Below, piece after piece: positions 26,150-34,383 of a stretch of 35,381 nucleotides of DNA (the stretch's first letter is position 1; every line of letters begins with the position of its first letter). The DNA comes from DATIXD01 sp035518875 (GTDB lineage Bacteria > Pseudomonadota > Gammaproteobacteria > Methylococcales > Methylococcaceae), in contig DATIXD010000016.1 in the NCBI GenBank assembly GCA_035518875.1, forward strand, positions 1-35,381. The letters are read 5' to 3'. Both the position numbers and the translations under genes were made by a program. Below the pieces are notes generated by a model. That model ran no database searches and was not told the DNA's origin. It was given only the letters and a program-made list of their open reading frames with translations.

Positions 26150-27088
26150 TTACTCGATCCCTTCTTCCGGTTCTTCCCCGGTTTCAGGTTCCGCCTCTTC
26201 CTGCTCTTGATCGACCGCGGGTGCATCCTTTCCTTCCGGCTGTTTATCCGGGGGACCGGATTCCACCTGTTTCAAGCCGAGCAGTTGTTTGGCGGATTCG
26301 CCCGCCAGCAGGTACTGCAAGCCCCAATCCGTCCGGGCGAGCAGGAGATCGGGTTCGCGCTGTACGATCACGAATTCGATCGGGGCCTGATTGGGGAAGC
26401 CGATCCGGATGATATCGCCCTGGGGCGCCTGATCGATCCGCTTGACCTCAATGGCTCGGGCGGACTGCCAGGCGTTGAGGAGATCGGTCATGCGAGCGGG
26501 GACATCGCTGGGCGGCTCGAGAATCCACTTGCCGTCCTGGCCCAGCGTGGCTTTCAGGCCGGGCAGAAAAATCTCGTTCGGCTTGACGTCCTCCGGCAGC
26601 AGTTTCTTGTCCACATAATCGGTCGCGGAAGCGGAAAGATGGTGGGAGAAATCGTCGTTGACCAGATGCAGGGTATCACCCATCTGGACGTAGCGGCGCA
26701 TGCCGATGGGGTCCGAGCCGCCGAAAATCAGCTTGACCGAACCCAGCGTCAAGACGGACTTCGGCTTGTCGAGCTCGAATTTGGCCAGCTCTTCCGGCTT
26801 GAGCGGATACCGGGCAAGGCTTTCGGCCTTGGCGATATCCAACAATTGCCGTATCCGAATCTCGTTCGCCGGCGCGGCGAAGGGCGATTTCAACCACCAG
26901 TGGCCTTCGCGCCGCTCGAAGACGATCGTGTCCTTGTTTTGTAGCGTGAGCTGATTAACGGCGCCGTCGTCAATTTCAGCGAGCCGCGTAATCTTCGGCT
27001 CTTGCTTCCCGGGCTCGAAGAAAGCCAGGGCGGCGAGTCCTGCGACCACCGCCAGCAGGATCAGATTCAACAGCAGCCTCTTTTGCAT
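26150..27088 (-). CDS. DUF4340 domain-containing protein
   Basis: 312 residues. The ATG at 27088 shares its A with the TGA stop of the upstream GldG-like gene (TGATG), so translation is coupled. An N-terminal membrane segment (about 5-22, LLLNLILLAVVAGLAALAFF) anchors a large periplasmic domain of the DUF4340 type, with several repeated beta-rich lobes. The C-terminus is Glu/Pro-rich (residues about 275-312). In other genomes DUF4340 proteins accompany GldA/F/G-like ABC transporters, as here. The molecular role is not known. Confidence 0.82.
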   Translation of the reverse strand: MQKRLLLNLILLAVVAGLAALAFFEPGKQEPKITRLAEIDDGAVNQLTLQNKDTIVFERREGHWWLKSPFAAPANEIRIRQLLDIAKAESLARYPLKPEELAKFELDKPKSVLTLGSVKLIFGGSDPIGMRRYVQMGDTLHLVNDDFSHHLSASATDYVDKKLLPEDVKPNEIFLPGLKATLGQDGKWILEPPSDVPARMTDLLNAWQSARAIEVKRIDQAPQGDIIRIGFPNQAPIEFVIVQREPDLLLARTDWGLQYLLAGESAKQLLGLKQVESGPPDKQPEGKDAPAVDQEQEEAEPETGEEPEEGIE

Positions 27089-28497
27089 CAGCGTCTCCGG
27101 CGTTTGAACCAAATTAAAGCGCCAGCTCCGATCAGAACGATGGGTAGCAGGAACAGGAAGCCCAGGGCGATGGCTCCGGAAGCTGTGGGCGAAAGATTCA
27201 GCGCACGATCCCGGGCGGTTTTGGCGGGGACATTGATGAATTGTTCGTTCTGGCTGAGCCAGTGGATGATGTTCAGTCCTAGATTCAGGTTGCCGCCGTT
27301 GCCCAGATAGGCGTTGGAGAGAAAATCGCCATCGCCGATGACGACCATGCGCTGCTCGGCGGGCTTGGCTTCTTCGGTTTTCTTGTCCCCTTCGACCTTT
27401 GCTTCGGGCTTGTTTTCGGGCGCGAATTTCCGCTCGCGGGTCAGAGCGAAACCGATTGTCAGTGGGCCTTCGTGCTCGCCCTTGTCGGCGTCAAATTGGA
27501 TCTTGCCCTCGATCGCGCCCGTTTCGGTCCAGGAACGCGCCAGCGTGCGCAGGACGGGCGTACGCTCGAACGCGCTCTCTCCCTCCTTTTCCAGCGCCGC
27601 CGACACCGGAAACAGCGTCATGGATTGAAACCCCATGGTTATCGCGTGCGGTGGATACTCCGCGACCAGGGCGAAAGTCGGATCGTCGATGCCGAACAGC
27701 CGGGTGGAGGCGTCGACCACGACGCCGGGCAGGAACTTCAGGCCCAGCTGTTGCAGCAGCGGCGCGAGCCCGTGCAGGTCGCCCGGGTCGGCCAGCCACA
27801 GCAAGTTGCCGCCTTTATTGACGAACTCCCGAACCAGGTCGATCTCCCCGGGCAACAGGTTGACATGGGGGCCGGCCAGCACGAGGACATCGGTGTTGTC
27901 GGGGATGCTTGGCGTCACCGCGAGATTGACCATCGAAATATTGATGCCCTTGCGTGTCAGTTCGTCGCCGAATTGGCCGAGATCGTGATTCGCCTGGCCC
28001 TTGGGCGAGCGTTCGCCATGGCCTTCGAGGAACACCACATGCCGTTCACCGGCATGGGCGAGCCTCTGCAGCGCATTGGTGATCGCGGTTTCGGAAGCAT
28101 CCTGAACCTCTTCGTTGCGGCCCTGATATTCGACGATCATTTCGCCGTCAACCGTAATGCCCAGCTCGCGAACCTTGTCCGGCTGAGTATCCGGGTTGAC
28201 GAAGACAAGCCTCAGATCCCGCTTGTAGCGATTGTAGCGGTTGACCTGGTCGCTGATCCGATCGCGCAGGGGTTTTTCCTCGCGGGCATAAGCCGTGATC
28301 TTCACCGGCCCTTCGAGCAGGTCGAGCACCTTTCGGCTGGCTTCCGAGAGGGTCATGCGGCCACCCGCCGTCCAGTCGAACTGGGCGGTATAACGCGTGC
28401 TCAACCAAGCCAAAAGCCCCACGACGGCGAGAAACAGCAACGTGAAAACCAGGTTTTGGAGACGTATCTCGAGATGGGTTCTGGCGTTGATTTTCAT
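27088..28497 (-). CDS. GldG-like ABC transporter auxiliary protein
   Basis: 469 residues. N-terminal membrane segment at about 14-30, a periplasmic domain (about 40-430), and a C-terminal membrane segment (about 440-462) ending in a basic KRRRR. The periplasmic part has the GldG/ABC_transp_aux pattern, including VVFLEGHGERSP, VLVLAGPHVNLLPGE and GGNLLWLADPGD. It overlaps the permease gene by 4 nt (ATGA) and the DUF4340 gene by 1 nt. An acidic, Lys/Glu-rich insert (about 360-385, NKPEAKVEGDKKTEE) is low complexity. Presumed auxiliary subunit of the transporter encoded just upstream. Confidence 0.85.
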   Translation of the reverse strand: MKINARTHLEIRLQNLVFTLLFLAVVGLLAWLSTRYTAQFDWTAGGRMTLSEASRKVLDLLEGPVKITAYAREEKPLRDRISDQVNRYNRYKRDLRLVFVNPDTQPDKVRELGITVDGEMIVEYQGRNEEVQDASETAITNALQRLAHAGERHVVFLEGHGERSPKGQANHDLGQFGDELTRKGINISMVNLAVTPSIPDNTDVLVLAGPHVNLLPGEIDLVREFVNKGGNLLWLADPGDLHGLAPLLQQLGLKFLPGVVVDASTRLFGIDDPTFALVAEYPPHAITMGFQSMTLFPVSAALEKEGESAFERTPVLRTLARSWTETGAIEGKIQFDADKGEHEGPLTIGFALTRERKFAPENKPEAKVEGDKKTEEAKPAEQRMVVIGDGDFLSNAYLGNGGNLNLGLNIIHWLSQNEQFINVPAKTARDRALNLSPTASGAIALGFLFLLPIVLIGAGALIWFKRRRR

Positions 28498-29249
28498 TTT
28501 TGCAGACGGTCGTAATCCAGGCTATGGACGCTCAGGACGATGAAGGCGACGATGAACAGGGCGAAATAAGCCAGATCCTGAGTGCTGACCAGACCCTTGA
28601 GCAGATTCTCGTAATGGCGCAGCAGGGAAAGATACTCCAGCACTCCGCCCGCGTTGCCGCCGGCGTTTCCGGTCCAATCGATGATCCAGAGCAAGAGCAG
28701 GGCGCCGAATGTGCTGATGGCGGCCACCGTCGGCTGGCTGGCCAGGGCGGAGATGAACAGGCCCACCGCGGCGAATCCCGCCAGCAGTAGCACCAGGGCA
28801 AGGAAACAGGCCGCCAGCTTGCCGAAGTCCAGCCCGCCCCCGAGGAGCAGCGACAGCGGCATGAGCGCGATCAGGCCGACCATGATCAGCAAAAAGGCGA
28901 AAATGCCCAGGTATTTGCCCAAAATGATCTCGGTCATTGAGACCGGTGCCGAGAATAACAGGCTCAGCGTCCGATTACGGCGTTCCTCGCTGATCAGGCG
29001 CATGGTCAAAAGCGGCGTGACCAGGAGCAGGATAACGCCGGCGTTGCCGAACAGCGGCACGACGATGAGATCGGTGATGCCGGGAGCGTCCTCCATGCCG
29101 GCGATACGGGGCTGTACCGTCAGATAATAATCGAGCTGGGCGAGAAACATATAGGCCAGGATGATCTGGATGACGCCCAGGATCGACCAGGCCAGCGGCG
29201 AAAGAAACAGCGTGCGGAGCTCGCGCCCCGCGATCGTAAGAGCCATCAT
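28494..29249 (-). CDS. ABC-2 type permease, GldF-like
   Basis: 251 residues with about six membrane segments, the layout of ABC-2 permeases. The ATG at 29249 has AGGAG 8 nt upstream; a second ATG follows directly at 29246. It follows the ATPase by 5 nt and overlaps the GldG-like gene by 4 nt. RLISEERRNRTLSLLFSAPV, a common ABC-2 motif after the second segment, is visible near residue 85. Substrate unknown. Confidence 0.88.
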   Translation of the reverse strand: MMALTIAGRELRTLFLSPLAWSILGVIQIILAYMFLAQLDYYLTVQPRIAGMEDAPGITDLIVVPLFGNAGVILLLVTPLLTMRLISEERRNRTLSLLFSAPVSMTEIILGKYLGIFAFLLIMVGLIALMPLSLLLGGGLDFGKLAACFLALVLLLAGFAAVGLFISALASQPTVAAISTFGALLLLWIIDWTGNAGGNAGGVLEYLSLLRHYENLLKGLVSTQDLAYFALFIVAFIVLSVHSLDYDRLQK

Positions 29250-29254
29250 GCCGG

Positions 29255-30190
29255 CTACTCCTGTGCCTGTGGGCTGTGTTGGGTGATGTCGATGAAGATT
29301 TGTTCCATCGTGCGGCGTTCGGGCGTCAGCTCTAGCAAGCCCCAGCCGGAGGAGACGGTGGCTTCGGCAATGCGTTCCGCCGGATTCTTGTCCTTGTCGT
29401 GGAATATCCTGTAGCGATTGCCGCCCAACTCACCGATCGACTGCACGCCTTCGATGCCGTACAGCCTAACCAGCTCGGGCGGCTTGCGGGTCGACAGCAC
29501 CAAGCTGGAGGCGCGCATCTGCTGCTCCAGCCCTTCGATGCTATCGTTCAGCACCAACTGCCCATGGTGAATGATCTGAACCTGGGTACAGGATTCCTGC
29601 ACTTCCGGCAGGATATGGGTGGAAAGGATAATGCCGTGTTCCTTGCCGAGTTCCCGAATCAATTCCCGGATCTCGCGAATCTGGATCGGGTCGAGTCCAA
29701 CCGTAGGCTCGTCGAGGATGATGACCGCCGGCGTGTGCAGGATGGCCTGGGCGATGCCCACGCGCTGCTGGTAGCCTTTCGAGAGATTGCCGATCAGGCG
29801 CGAACCAACCTCGCCCAGGCCGCACCGTTCCTTGGCGTTGGCCAAGGCTTTGGGCAACCGGTCGCGCGAAATCCGGTGTAGTCTGCCGCAATAGGTCAGG
29901 TACTCGTCCACGGTCAACTCGCGATAGACCGGCGGGATTTCCGGCAGATACCCCAGCTCTTGCTTGGCTTCCTTGGGGCTATCGAGGATGTCGATGCCGT
30001 TGACGAGTATCTGCCCGGAGGTCGGGGCGAGGTTGCCGCAAATCATCTGCATGGTCGTCGATTTGCCTGCACCGTTGGGCCCCAGGAAACCGAGAATTTC
30101 CCCTTTTTCCAGGCTGAAGCTGACGTTGTTGACGGCGCATTGGTCGCCGTAATAGCGGTAAAGTTGTTCGACTTGGATCAAGCTGCTCAT
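29255..30190 (-). CDS. ABC transporter ATP-binding protein, GldA-like
   Basis: 311 residues from the ATG at 30190 (MSSLIQVEQLYRYYG). Walker A GPNGAGKST, signature LSKGYQQRVG, Walker B VIILDEPTVGLD and the switch His in STHILPEV are all present. The ATP-binding domain (about 1-220) is followed by a C-terminal region (about 225-311) typical of ABC-2 drug/gliding-type ATPases. Upstream of the start is an odd T-rich stretch (see the repeat at 30207-30224); the ribosome site is weak. First gene of the four-gene gld-like operon. Confidence 0.9.
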   Translation of the reverse strand: MSSLIQVEQLYRYYGDQCAVNNVSFSLEKGEILGFLGPNGAGKSTTMQMICGNLAPTSGQILVNGIDILDSPKEAKQELGYLPEIPPVYRELTVDEYLTYCGRLHRISRDRLPKALANAKERCGLGEVGSRLIGNLSKGYQQRVGIAQAILHTPAVIILDEPTVGLDPIQIREIRELIRELGKEHGIILSTHILPEVQESCTQVQIIHHGQLVLNDSIEGLEQQMRASSLVLSTRKPPELVRLYGIEGVQSIGELGGNRYRIFHDKDKNPAERIAEATVSSGWGLLELTPERRTMEQIFIDITQHSPQAQE

Positions 30191-30206
30191 GGCGCCGGTA
30201 AGATAC

Positions 30207-30224
30207 AAAAAAAATCAAAAAAAA
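30207..30224. repeat. A8-TC-A8 homopolymer pair upstream of the GldA-like start
   Basis: On the + strand two runs of eight A are separated by TC. On the gene's sense strand this is T8-GA-T8, ending 17 nt before the ATG at 30190. It could lie in the promoter spacer (TTGTTT...TATCTT, 16 nt apart) or in a short leader. Homopolymer runs of this length can slip. Confidence 0.6.
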
Positions 30225-30387
30225 CAAGACCTGACGGTGTTACTGCTCGTCCGCCGTTGCCCTCAGGAATGTATATCGGGGGACATGTAGCCGAGCGATT
30301 ATCAACCGGAAGGGGAGCCGCGTCCAAAGATTTTGGCCGCAAGGCGCTTGTGCGCCAAGATCGCCGTACCGTGGCGGGCGAAAAAGA

Positions 30388-30416
30388 TTGACCCGTCCAT
30401 GGGTTTACTTTATAGA
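30388..30416 (+). promoter_or_regulatory. Sigma-70-like promoter for pntAB
   Basis: TTGACC (30388-30393), a 17-nt spacer and TATAGA (30411-30416): five of six and four of six matches with optimal spacing. Transcription would start near 30423, about 200 nt before the pntA ATG. Confidence 0.6.
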
Positions 30417-30623
30417 AGGCTGGGGCTGTCTTTCCCCGCCAGAGGACGTGTCGTCGTTATTTTCTGCCCGGAAGTGCGCTTAATTGATGGTGAGACGGAA
30501 TGAGCTCGGCTTCTTAATCCGCCGCCGTCAGGCCGGACTCTTCGCGGTCGATCGCGGACCTTCATCCACGACAACAAGATGCGTTGCCGCCGGCGACGCT
30601 CAAAAAAGTGAGGATATTGTTAT

Positions 30624-32186
30624 ATGAAAATAGGTGTGCCCAAAGAGATACACACTGGAGAAAAGCGTGTGGCGACGACTCCGGAAGTCGCCGAAAAGCT
30701 CCAGAAACTGGGTTTTTCGGTCGCCGTAGAAAAAGGTGCCGGCGAAGCCGCCAACTTTTCCGACGAGACCTATCGCGAGGCGGGCGTCGAAATCATTGAA
30801 GATGCCGATTCTTTATGGGCGTCGTCCGACATCATCCTGAAGGTGAGAGCGCCGCAAATCCATCCCGAGCTCGCCGTCGACGAATTGGAGCGCCTGCGCG
30901 AGGGCGGCACGCTCATCAGTTTTATCTGGCCGGGGCAAAATCCCGAATTGATGGAACGCCTCGCCACCCGCAAGGCGACCGTGCTGGCGATGGACAGCGT
31001 GCCTCGCGTTTCAAGGGCCCAAAAACTGGATGCCCTGAGCTCGATGGCGAATATCGCCGGCTACCGGGCGGTCATCGAGGCGGCGCATCATTTCGGCCGG
31101 TTCTTCACCGGGCAGATCACCGCCGCGGGCAAGGTGCCGCCGGCCAAGGTGTTCGTCATCGGTGTGGGGGTTGCGGGTCTTGCCGCCATCGGCGCTGCGA
31201 ACGGCCTGGGGGCGATCGTCAGGGCTTCCGACACCCGGCCCGAAGTGAAGGACCAGGTCAAGAGTATGGGCGCGGAGTTCGTGGACGTGGATTACCAGGA
31301 GGAAGGCACCGGCGTCGGCGGCTACGCCAAGGTGATGAGCGAAGGCTACCAAAAGGCGCAAAGGGAAATGTATGCGCGCCAGGCGATGGACGTGGACATT
31401 ATCATCACCACTGCGTTGATCCCCGGAAAGCCCGCGCCCCGGCTGATCAGCGCCGGCATGGTGGAATCCATGAAGCCCGGCAGCGTGATCGTCGACCTTG
31501 CGGCCGAACAGGGCGGCAACTGCGAGCTGACGGTGCCGGGAGAAGTCGTCGTACGTCACGGCGTCACTATCATTGGCTATACCGATCTGCCCAGCCGCTT
31601 GGCGAAACAGTCGAGCACCCTCTACGCCACCAACCTGTTGCGCCTGCTGGAAGAGCTCTGTCCGACCAAGGATGGTGTCATCAACGTCAACATGGAAGAT
31701 GAAGTCATTCGTGGCGCGACCGTCGTCAAGGATGGCAGCATCACCTGGCCGCCACCGCCGCCCCGCATTTCGGCCGCACCCCAGATGGCGACGGCAGCGC
31801 CACCCATGGCTCCGGCGCCGAAAAAGGAAGGTTACAAACTGCCCGCATGGCTCAAGTCTTCGGCTCTGCTAGTCCTAGCCGCCCTGGCTTTCTATGGTTT
31901 GGGCGTTTCCGCGCCACCCGCCTTCATGGCCCATTTCACCGTGTTCGTGCTGGCCTGTTTCGTGGGCTACATGGTGATCTGGAATGTCACCCCGGCCCTG
32001 CACACGCCGCTCATGAGCGTCACCAACGCGATCAGTAGCATCATCGCCATCGGCGCACTTATCCAGCTTTCCTCGCCCGGAACGGTGCTCACGGGATTGG
32101 CGGCCCTGGCCATCGTTTTGACTTCGGTCAACATGGTCGGCGGATTCTGGGTGACCCAGCGCATGTTGCGCATGTTCAGGAAATAA
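30624..32186 (+). CDS. pntA: NAD(P) transhydrogenase subunit alpha
   Basis: Membrane transhydrogenase subunit with the NAD(H)-binding domain; with PntB it uses the proton gradient to make NADPH from NADH. 520 residues, a fused E. coli-type alpha subunit (510). The soluble domain (about 1-370) begins MKIGVPKEIHTGEKRVA and has the Rossmann loop VIGVGVAGLAAIGAA near residue 174. A Pro/Ala-rich linker follows (about 374-405, starting TWPPPPPRIS). About four membrane segments end the protein (about 410-515). GAGG lies 10 nt before the ATG. pntB follows after 16 nt. Confidence 0.95.
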   Translation: MKIGVPKEIHTGEKRVATTPEVAEKLQKLGFSVAVEKGAGEAANFSDETYREAGVEIIEDADSLWASSDIILKVRAPQIHPELAVDELERLREGGTLISFIWPGQNPELMERLATRKATVLAMDSVPRVSRAQKLDALSSMANIAGYRAVIEAAHHFGRFFTGQITAAGKVPPAKVFVIGVGVAGLAAIGAANGLGAIVRASDTRPEVKDQVKSMGAEFVDVDYQEEGTGVGGYAKVMSEGYQKAQREMYARQAMDVDIIITTALIPGKPAPRLISAGMVESMKPGSVIVDLAAEQGGNCELTVPGEVVVRHGVTIIGYTDLPSRLAKQSSTLYATNLLRLLEELCPTKDGVINVNMEDEVIRGATVVKDGSITWPPPPPRISAAPQMATAAPPMAPAPKKEGYKLPAWLKSSALLVLAALAFYGLGVSAPPAFMAHFTVFVLACFVGYMVIWNVTPALHTPLMSVTNAISSIIAIGALIQLSSPGTVLTGLAALAIVLTSVNMVGGFWVTQRMLRMFRK

Positions 32187-32202
32187 CGTGGAGAAAATAA
32201 CA

Positions 32203-33612
32203 ATGTCGGAAGGATTAGTTACCGTTTCTTACATCGCCGCGACCATCCTCTTCATCAAGAGCCTGGGCGGTTTGTCCAACCCGGAAACCTCGCGGATGGG
32301 CAACCTATACGGCATCGTCGGCATGACCATCGCCATTCTGGCCACCGTGCTAGGGCCGAAGATTGTTGGCGGCCAAGCCATCGCCATCATCCTGGTCGCC
32401 ATGGCGGTCGGTGGCAGTGTGGGCGTCTTCGCCGCCATCAAGGTGAAGATGACCGAGATGCCGGAACTGGTTGCATTGATGCACAGCTTGGTGGGTTTAG
32501 CAGCCGTATTAGTTGGCTTCGCCAACTACATCGACCCGACCAGCGGTCTTACCGGTGTTGAAAAAACCATTCATGAGTTGGAAATCTACATCGGCATCCT
32601 GATCGGCGCGGTTACTTTCTCTGGTTCCGTGATCGCCTTCGGCAAGCTGTCCGCCAAGATCAGCGGCAAGCCCCTGTTGTTGCCGGCACGTCATCTGATC
32701 AACCTGGCTGGACTGATCGGCGTGATCGTTCTAGGCAAGATGTTTCTCGATTCGGAAAGCATTGCCGCCGGCTTCGCGCCCCTGCTCATCATGACCGCCA
32801 TCGCCCTCGGCTTTGGCATCCACATGGTCATGGCCATCGGTGGCGCCGACATGCCTGTCGTGGTGTCCATGCTCAACAGTTATTCGGGATGGGCGGCCTC
32901 GGCCACCGGCTTCATGCTGTCGAACGACCTGCTCATCGTCACCGGTGCCCTGGTCGGCTCCAGCGGCGCAATTCTGAGCTACATCATGTGCCGCGCCATG
33001 AACCGCAACTTCGTCTCCGTCATCGCCGGCGGTTTCGGCACCGAAGGCGGCGCGCCTGCGGCGCCCGGCGCGGAACCTGCCGGCGAAGTGACGCCGATCA
33101 GCGCGGAAGAAACGGCCGAACTGCTGCGTGAAGCGCAAAATATCATCATCGTCCCAGGCTACGGCATGGCGGTGGCGCAGGCCCAGCACACGGTATTCGA
33201 AATCACCAAGCTGCTCCGCGACAAGGGCGTGAACGTGCGCTTCGGCATCCACCCGGTGGCGGGCCGCATGCCCGGTCATATGAACGTGTTGCTGGCCGAA
33301 GCGCGGGTGCCTTACGACATCGTCCTCGAAATGGACGAAATCAACGAGGACTTCCCGGAAACCGACGTCGCCATGATCATCGGCGCCAACGACATCGTCA
33401 ATCCGGCTGCCCAGGAAGATCCCACCAGCCCCATCGCCGGCATGCCGGTGCTCGAGGTCTGGAAAGCCAAAACCTCCATCGTCATGAAACGGAGCATGGC
33501 CTCAGGGTATGCGGGCGTCGACAATCCGCTCTTCTACAAGGAGAACAACCGGATGTTGTTCGGGGACGCGAAGAAGATGCTGGATGAGGTTTTAAAACAC
33601 TTGCAGGGATAA
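32203..33612 (+). CDS. pntB: NAD(P) transhydrogenase subunit beta
   Basis: Membrane and NADP(H)-binding subunit of the proton-translocating transhydrogenase. 469 residues from the ATG at 32203 (GGAG 9 nt upstream; E. coli 462); a GTG 5 codons earlier is less likely. Residues 1-270 carry about nine membrane segments. A Gly/Ala/Pro-rich linker (about 280-300, GGAPAAPGAEPAGE) leads to the NADP domain (about 300-469), with GYGMAVAQAQH, GANDIVNPAAQ and the C-terminal KRSMASGYAGVDNPLFY. All Arg codons here are CGN, useful as a contrast with the gene at 34384. Confidence 0.95.
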   Translation: MSEGLVTVSYIAATILFIKSLGGLSNPETSRMGNLYGIVGMTIAILATVLGPKIVGGQAIAIILVAMAVGGSVGVFAAIKVKMTEMPELVALMHSLVGLAAVLVGFANYIDPTSGLTGVEKTIHELEIYIGILIGAVTFSGSVIAFGKLSAKISGKPLLLPARHLINLAGLIGVIVLGKMFLDSESIAAGFAPLLIMTAIALGFGIHMVMAIGGADMPVVVSMLNSYSGWAASATGFMLSNDLLIVTGALVGSSGAILSYIMCRAMNRNFVSVIAGGFGTEGGAPAAPGAEPAGEVTPISAEETAELLREAQNIIIVPGYGMAVAQAQHTVFEITKLLRDKGVNVRFGIHPVAGRMPGHMNVLLAEARVPYDIVLEMDEINEDFPETDVAMIIGANDIVNPAAQEDPTSPIAGMPVLEVWKAKTSIVMKRSMASGYAGVDNPLFYKENNRMLFGDAKKMLDEVLKHLQG

Positions 33613-33620
33613 GAGAATAA

Positions 33621-33645
33621 GTGGGGTGGGCGTTGTCCACCCCAC
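33621..33645 (+). terminator. Strong hairpin after pntB
   Basis: GTGGGGTGG pairs perfectly with CCACCCCAC (33637-33645) across a 7-nt loop, 8 nt after the pntB stop. It is followed by ATGGCTC, so no T run; probably a terminator or 3'-end stabiliser. The rest of 33646-33810 shows no gene. Confidence 0.5.
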
Positions 33646-33810
33646 ATGGCTCAACAAGGCATCCCGAGAACGTCTGGGTCGCGGCACAAATTCGCCAGAA
33701 GCGAATTGGGCGCGGTTCAAAATACGAGCACTGGGATGGGCGTGCACTCCGGGAACGACGAGATTCTTCTTAGCTTAATGACATTGCCTTACGTCATAAT
33801 ACGCAACGCG

Positions 33811-34068
33811 TTACTTGGTCTTGCCGCCTTTCACCTCCACAGCGGTGGCTGACATGGTGTATTCCACGGTGACCTTGGCGCCTTTCTTCAGTTCACCCGT
33901 CACCTTGGTGTTGGCATCCCTGGCGATTTCCCATTTTTCCTTCCCTTTTTGCACTACGATCATGGCGTCGGTAACGTCCAGCACGGGACCGGTTACCTGA
34001 TAGGTCTTTGCGCCAAATGCGGGGCCGACCAGGCAAATCGCAGCAAAAAATAAAACTGAGCGTTTCAT
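33811..34068 (-). CDS. Small periplasmic protein of unknown function
   Basis: 85 residues, ATG at 34068 with AGAGGA about 8 nt upstream. Signal peptide at residues 1-19 (MKRSVLFFAAICLVGPAFGA, cleavage probably after AFG or AFGA). The mature part (about 65 residues) is Lys/Val/Thr-rich and predicted beta-strand (YQVTGPVLDVTDAMIVVQK; KGAKVTVEYTMSATAVEV), like a small OB- or SH3-like barrel, but no family is recognised. Its own promoter is at 34112-34140. Confidence 0.75.
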   Translation of the reverse strand: MKRSVLFFAAICLVGPAFGAKTYQVTGPVLDVTDAMIVVQKGKEKWEIARDANTKVTGELKKGAKVTVEYTMSATAVEVKGGKTK

Positions 34069-34383
34069 AAAGGTATCCTCTCAAGGATCGCCGGAATGGC
34101 GGCGCATCGCTATGATATGAAGGTTATTGAACTGGGACAACCACCACACGTCCGTGGCGCGAGGTTATTCTTCGCGAATCGGGATCGGAACAGGTATCCC
34201 ATCCCGCCCCACGCGTGTTATCCATCGCCCATTCCAAACCGCGTTTGAACGGGATGACGAAGGACTACTAGCCTATCATTGTGACTTGGCTGAAATTTTC
34301 ACAGCAGCCGCTGCCAGGATTGCGCTGCACGCGGATTGCGGATGCGTAAAACACAGAGACTGGACTAACAGGATGAGCATACG
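34069..34383. other. 315-nt region between the periplasmic protein and the TIM gene
   Basis: Contains the leftward promoter (34112-34140). The rest (34141-34383) is open in one frame for 86 codons but shows no ribosome site or family likeness. No promoter for the rightward TIM gene could be placed. AGGA sits about 10 nt before its ATG. Confidence 0.4.
34112..34140 (-). promoter_or_regulatory. Sigma-70-like promoter for the small periplasmic protein
   Basis: On the minus strand: TTGTCC (34140-34135), a 17-nt spacer and TATCAT (34117-34112). The -10 matches five of six and the -35 four of six. Predicted start near 34105, leader about 37 nt. Confidence 0.5.

Larger units (their letters stand above)
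30191..30623. other. 433-nt divergent region between the gld-like operon and pntAB
   Basis: Holds the T-rich gld-like leader at the left, a good pntA promoter (30388-30416) and a 5' leader of about 200 nt before pntA. A short GGGG...CCCC hairpin (30424-30439) lies right at the expected start of the leader. No gene was found in it. Confidence 0.5.

Noticed and set aside
27472..28515. 347-codon + strand open reading
   Set aside because: Antisense to the GldG-like gene; His/Gln/Asp-rich shadow composition and no family likeness.
34264..34309. TGTGA...TCACA pair upstream of the TIM gene, like a CRP site
   Set aside because: The half-sites are separated by 14 nt rather than 6, so it does not match the CRP palindrome.
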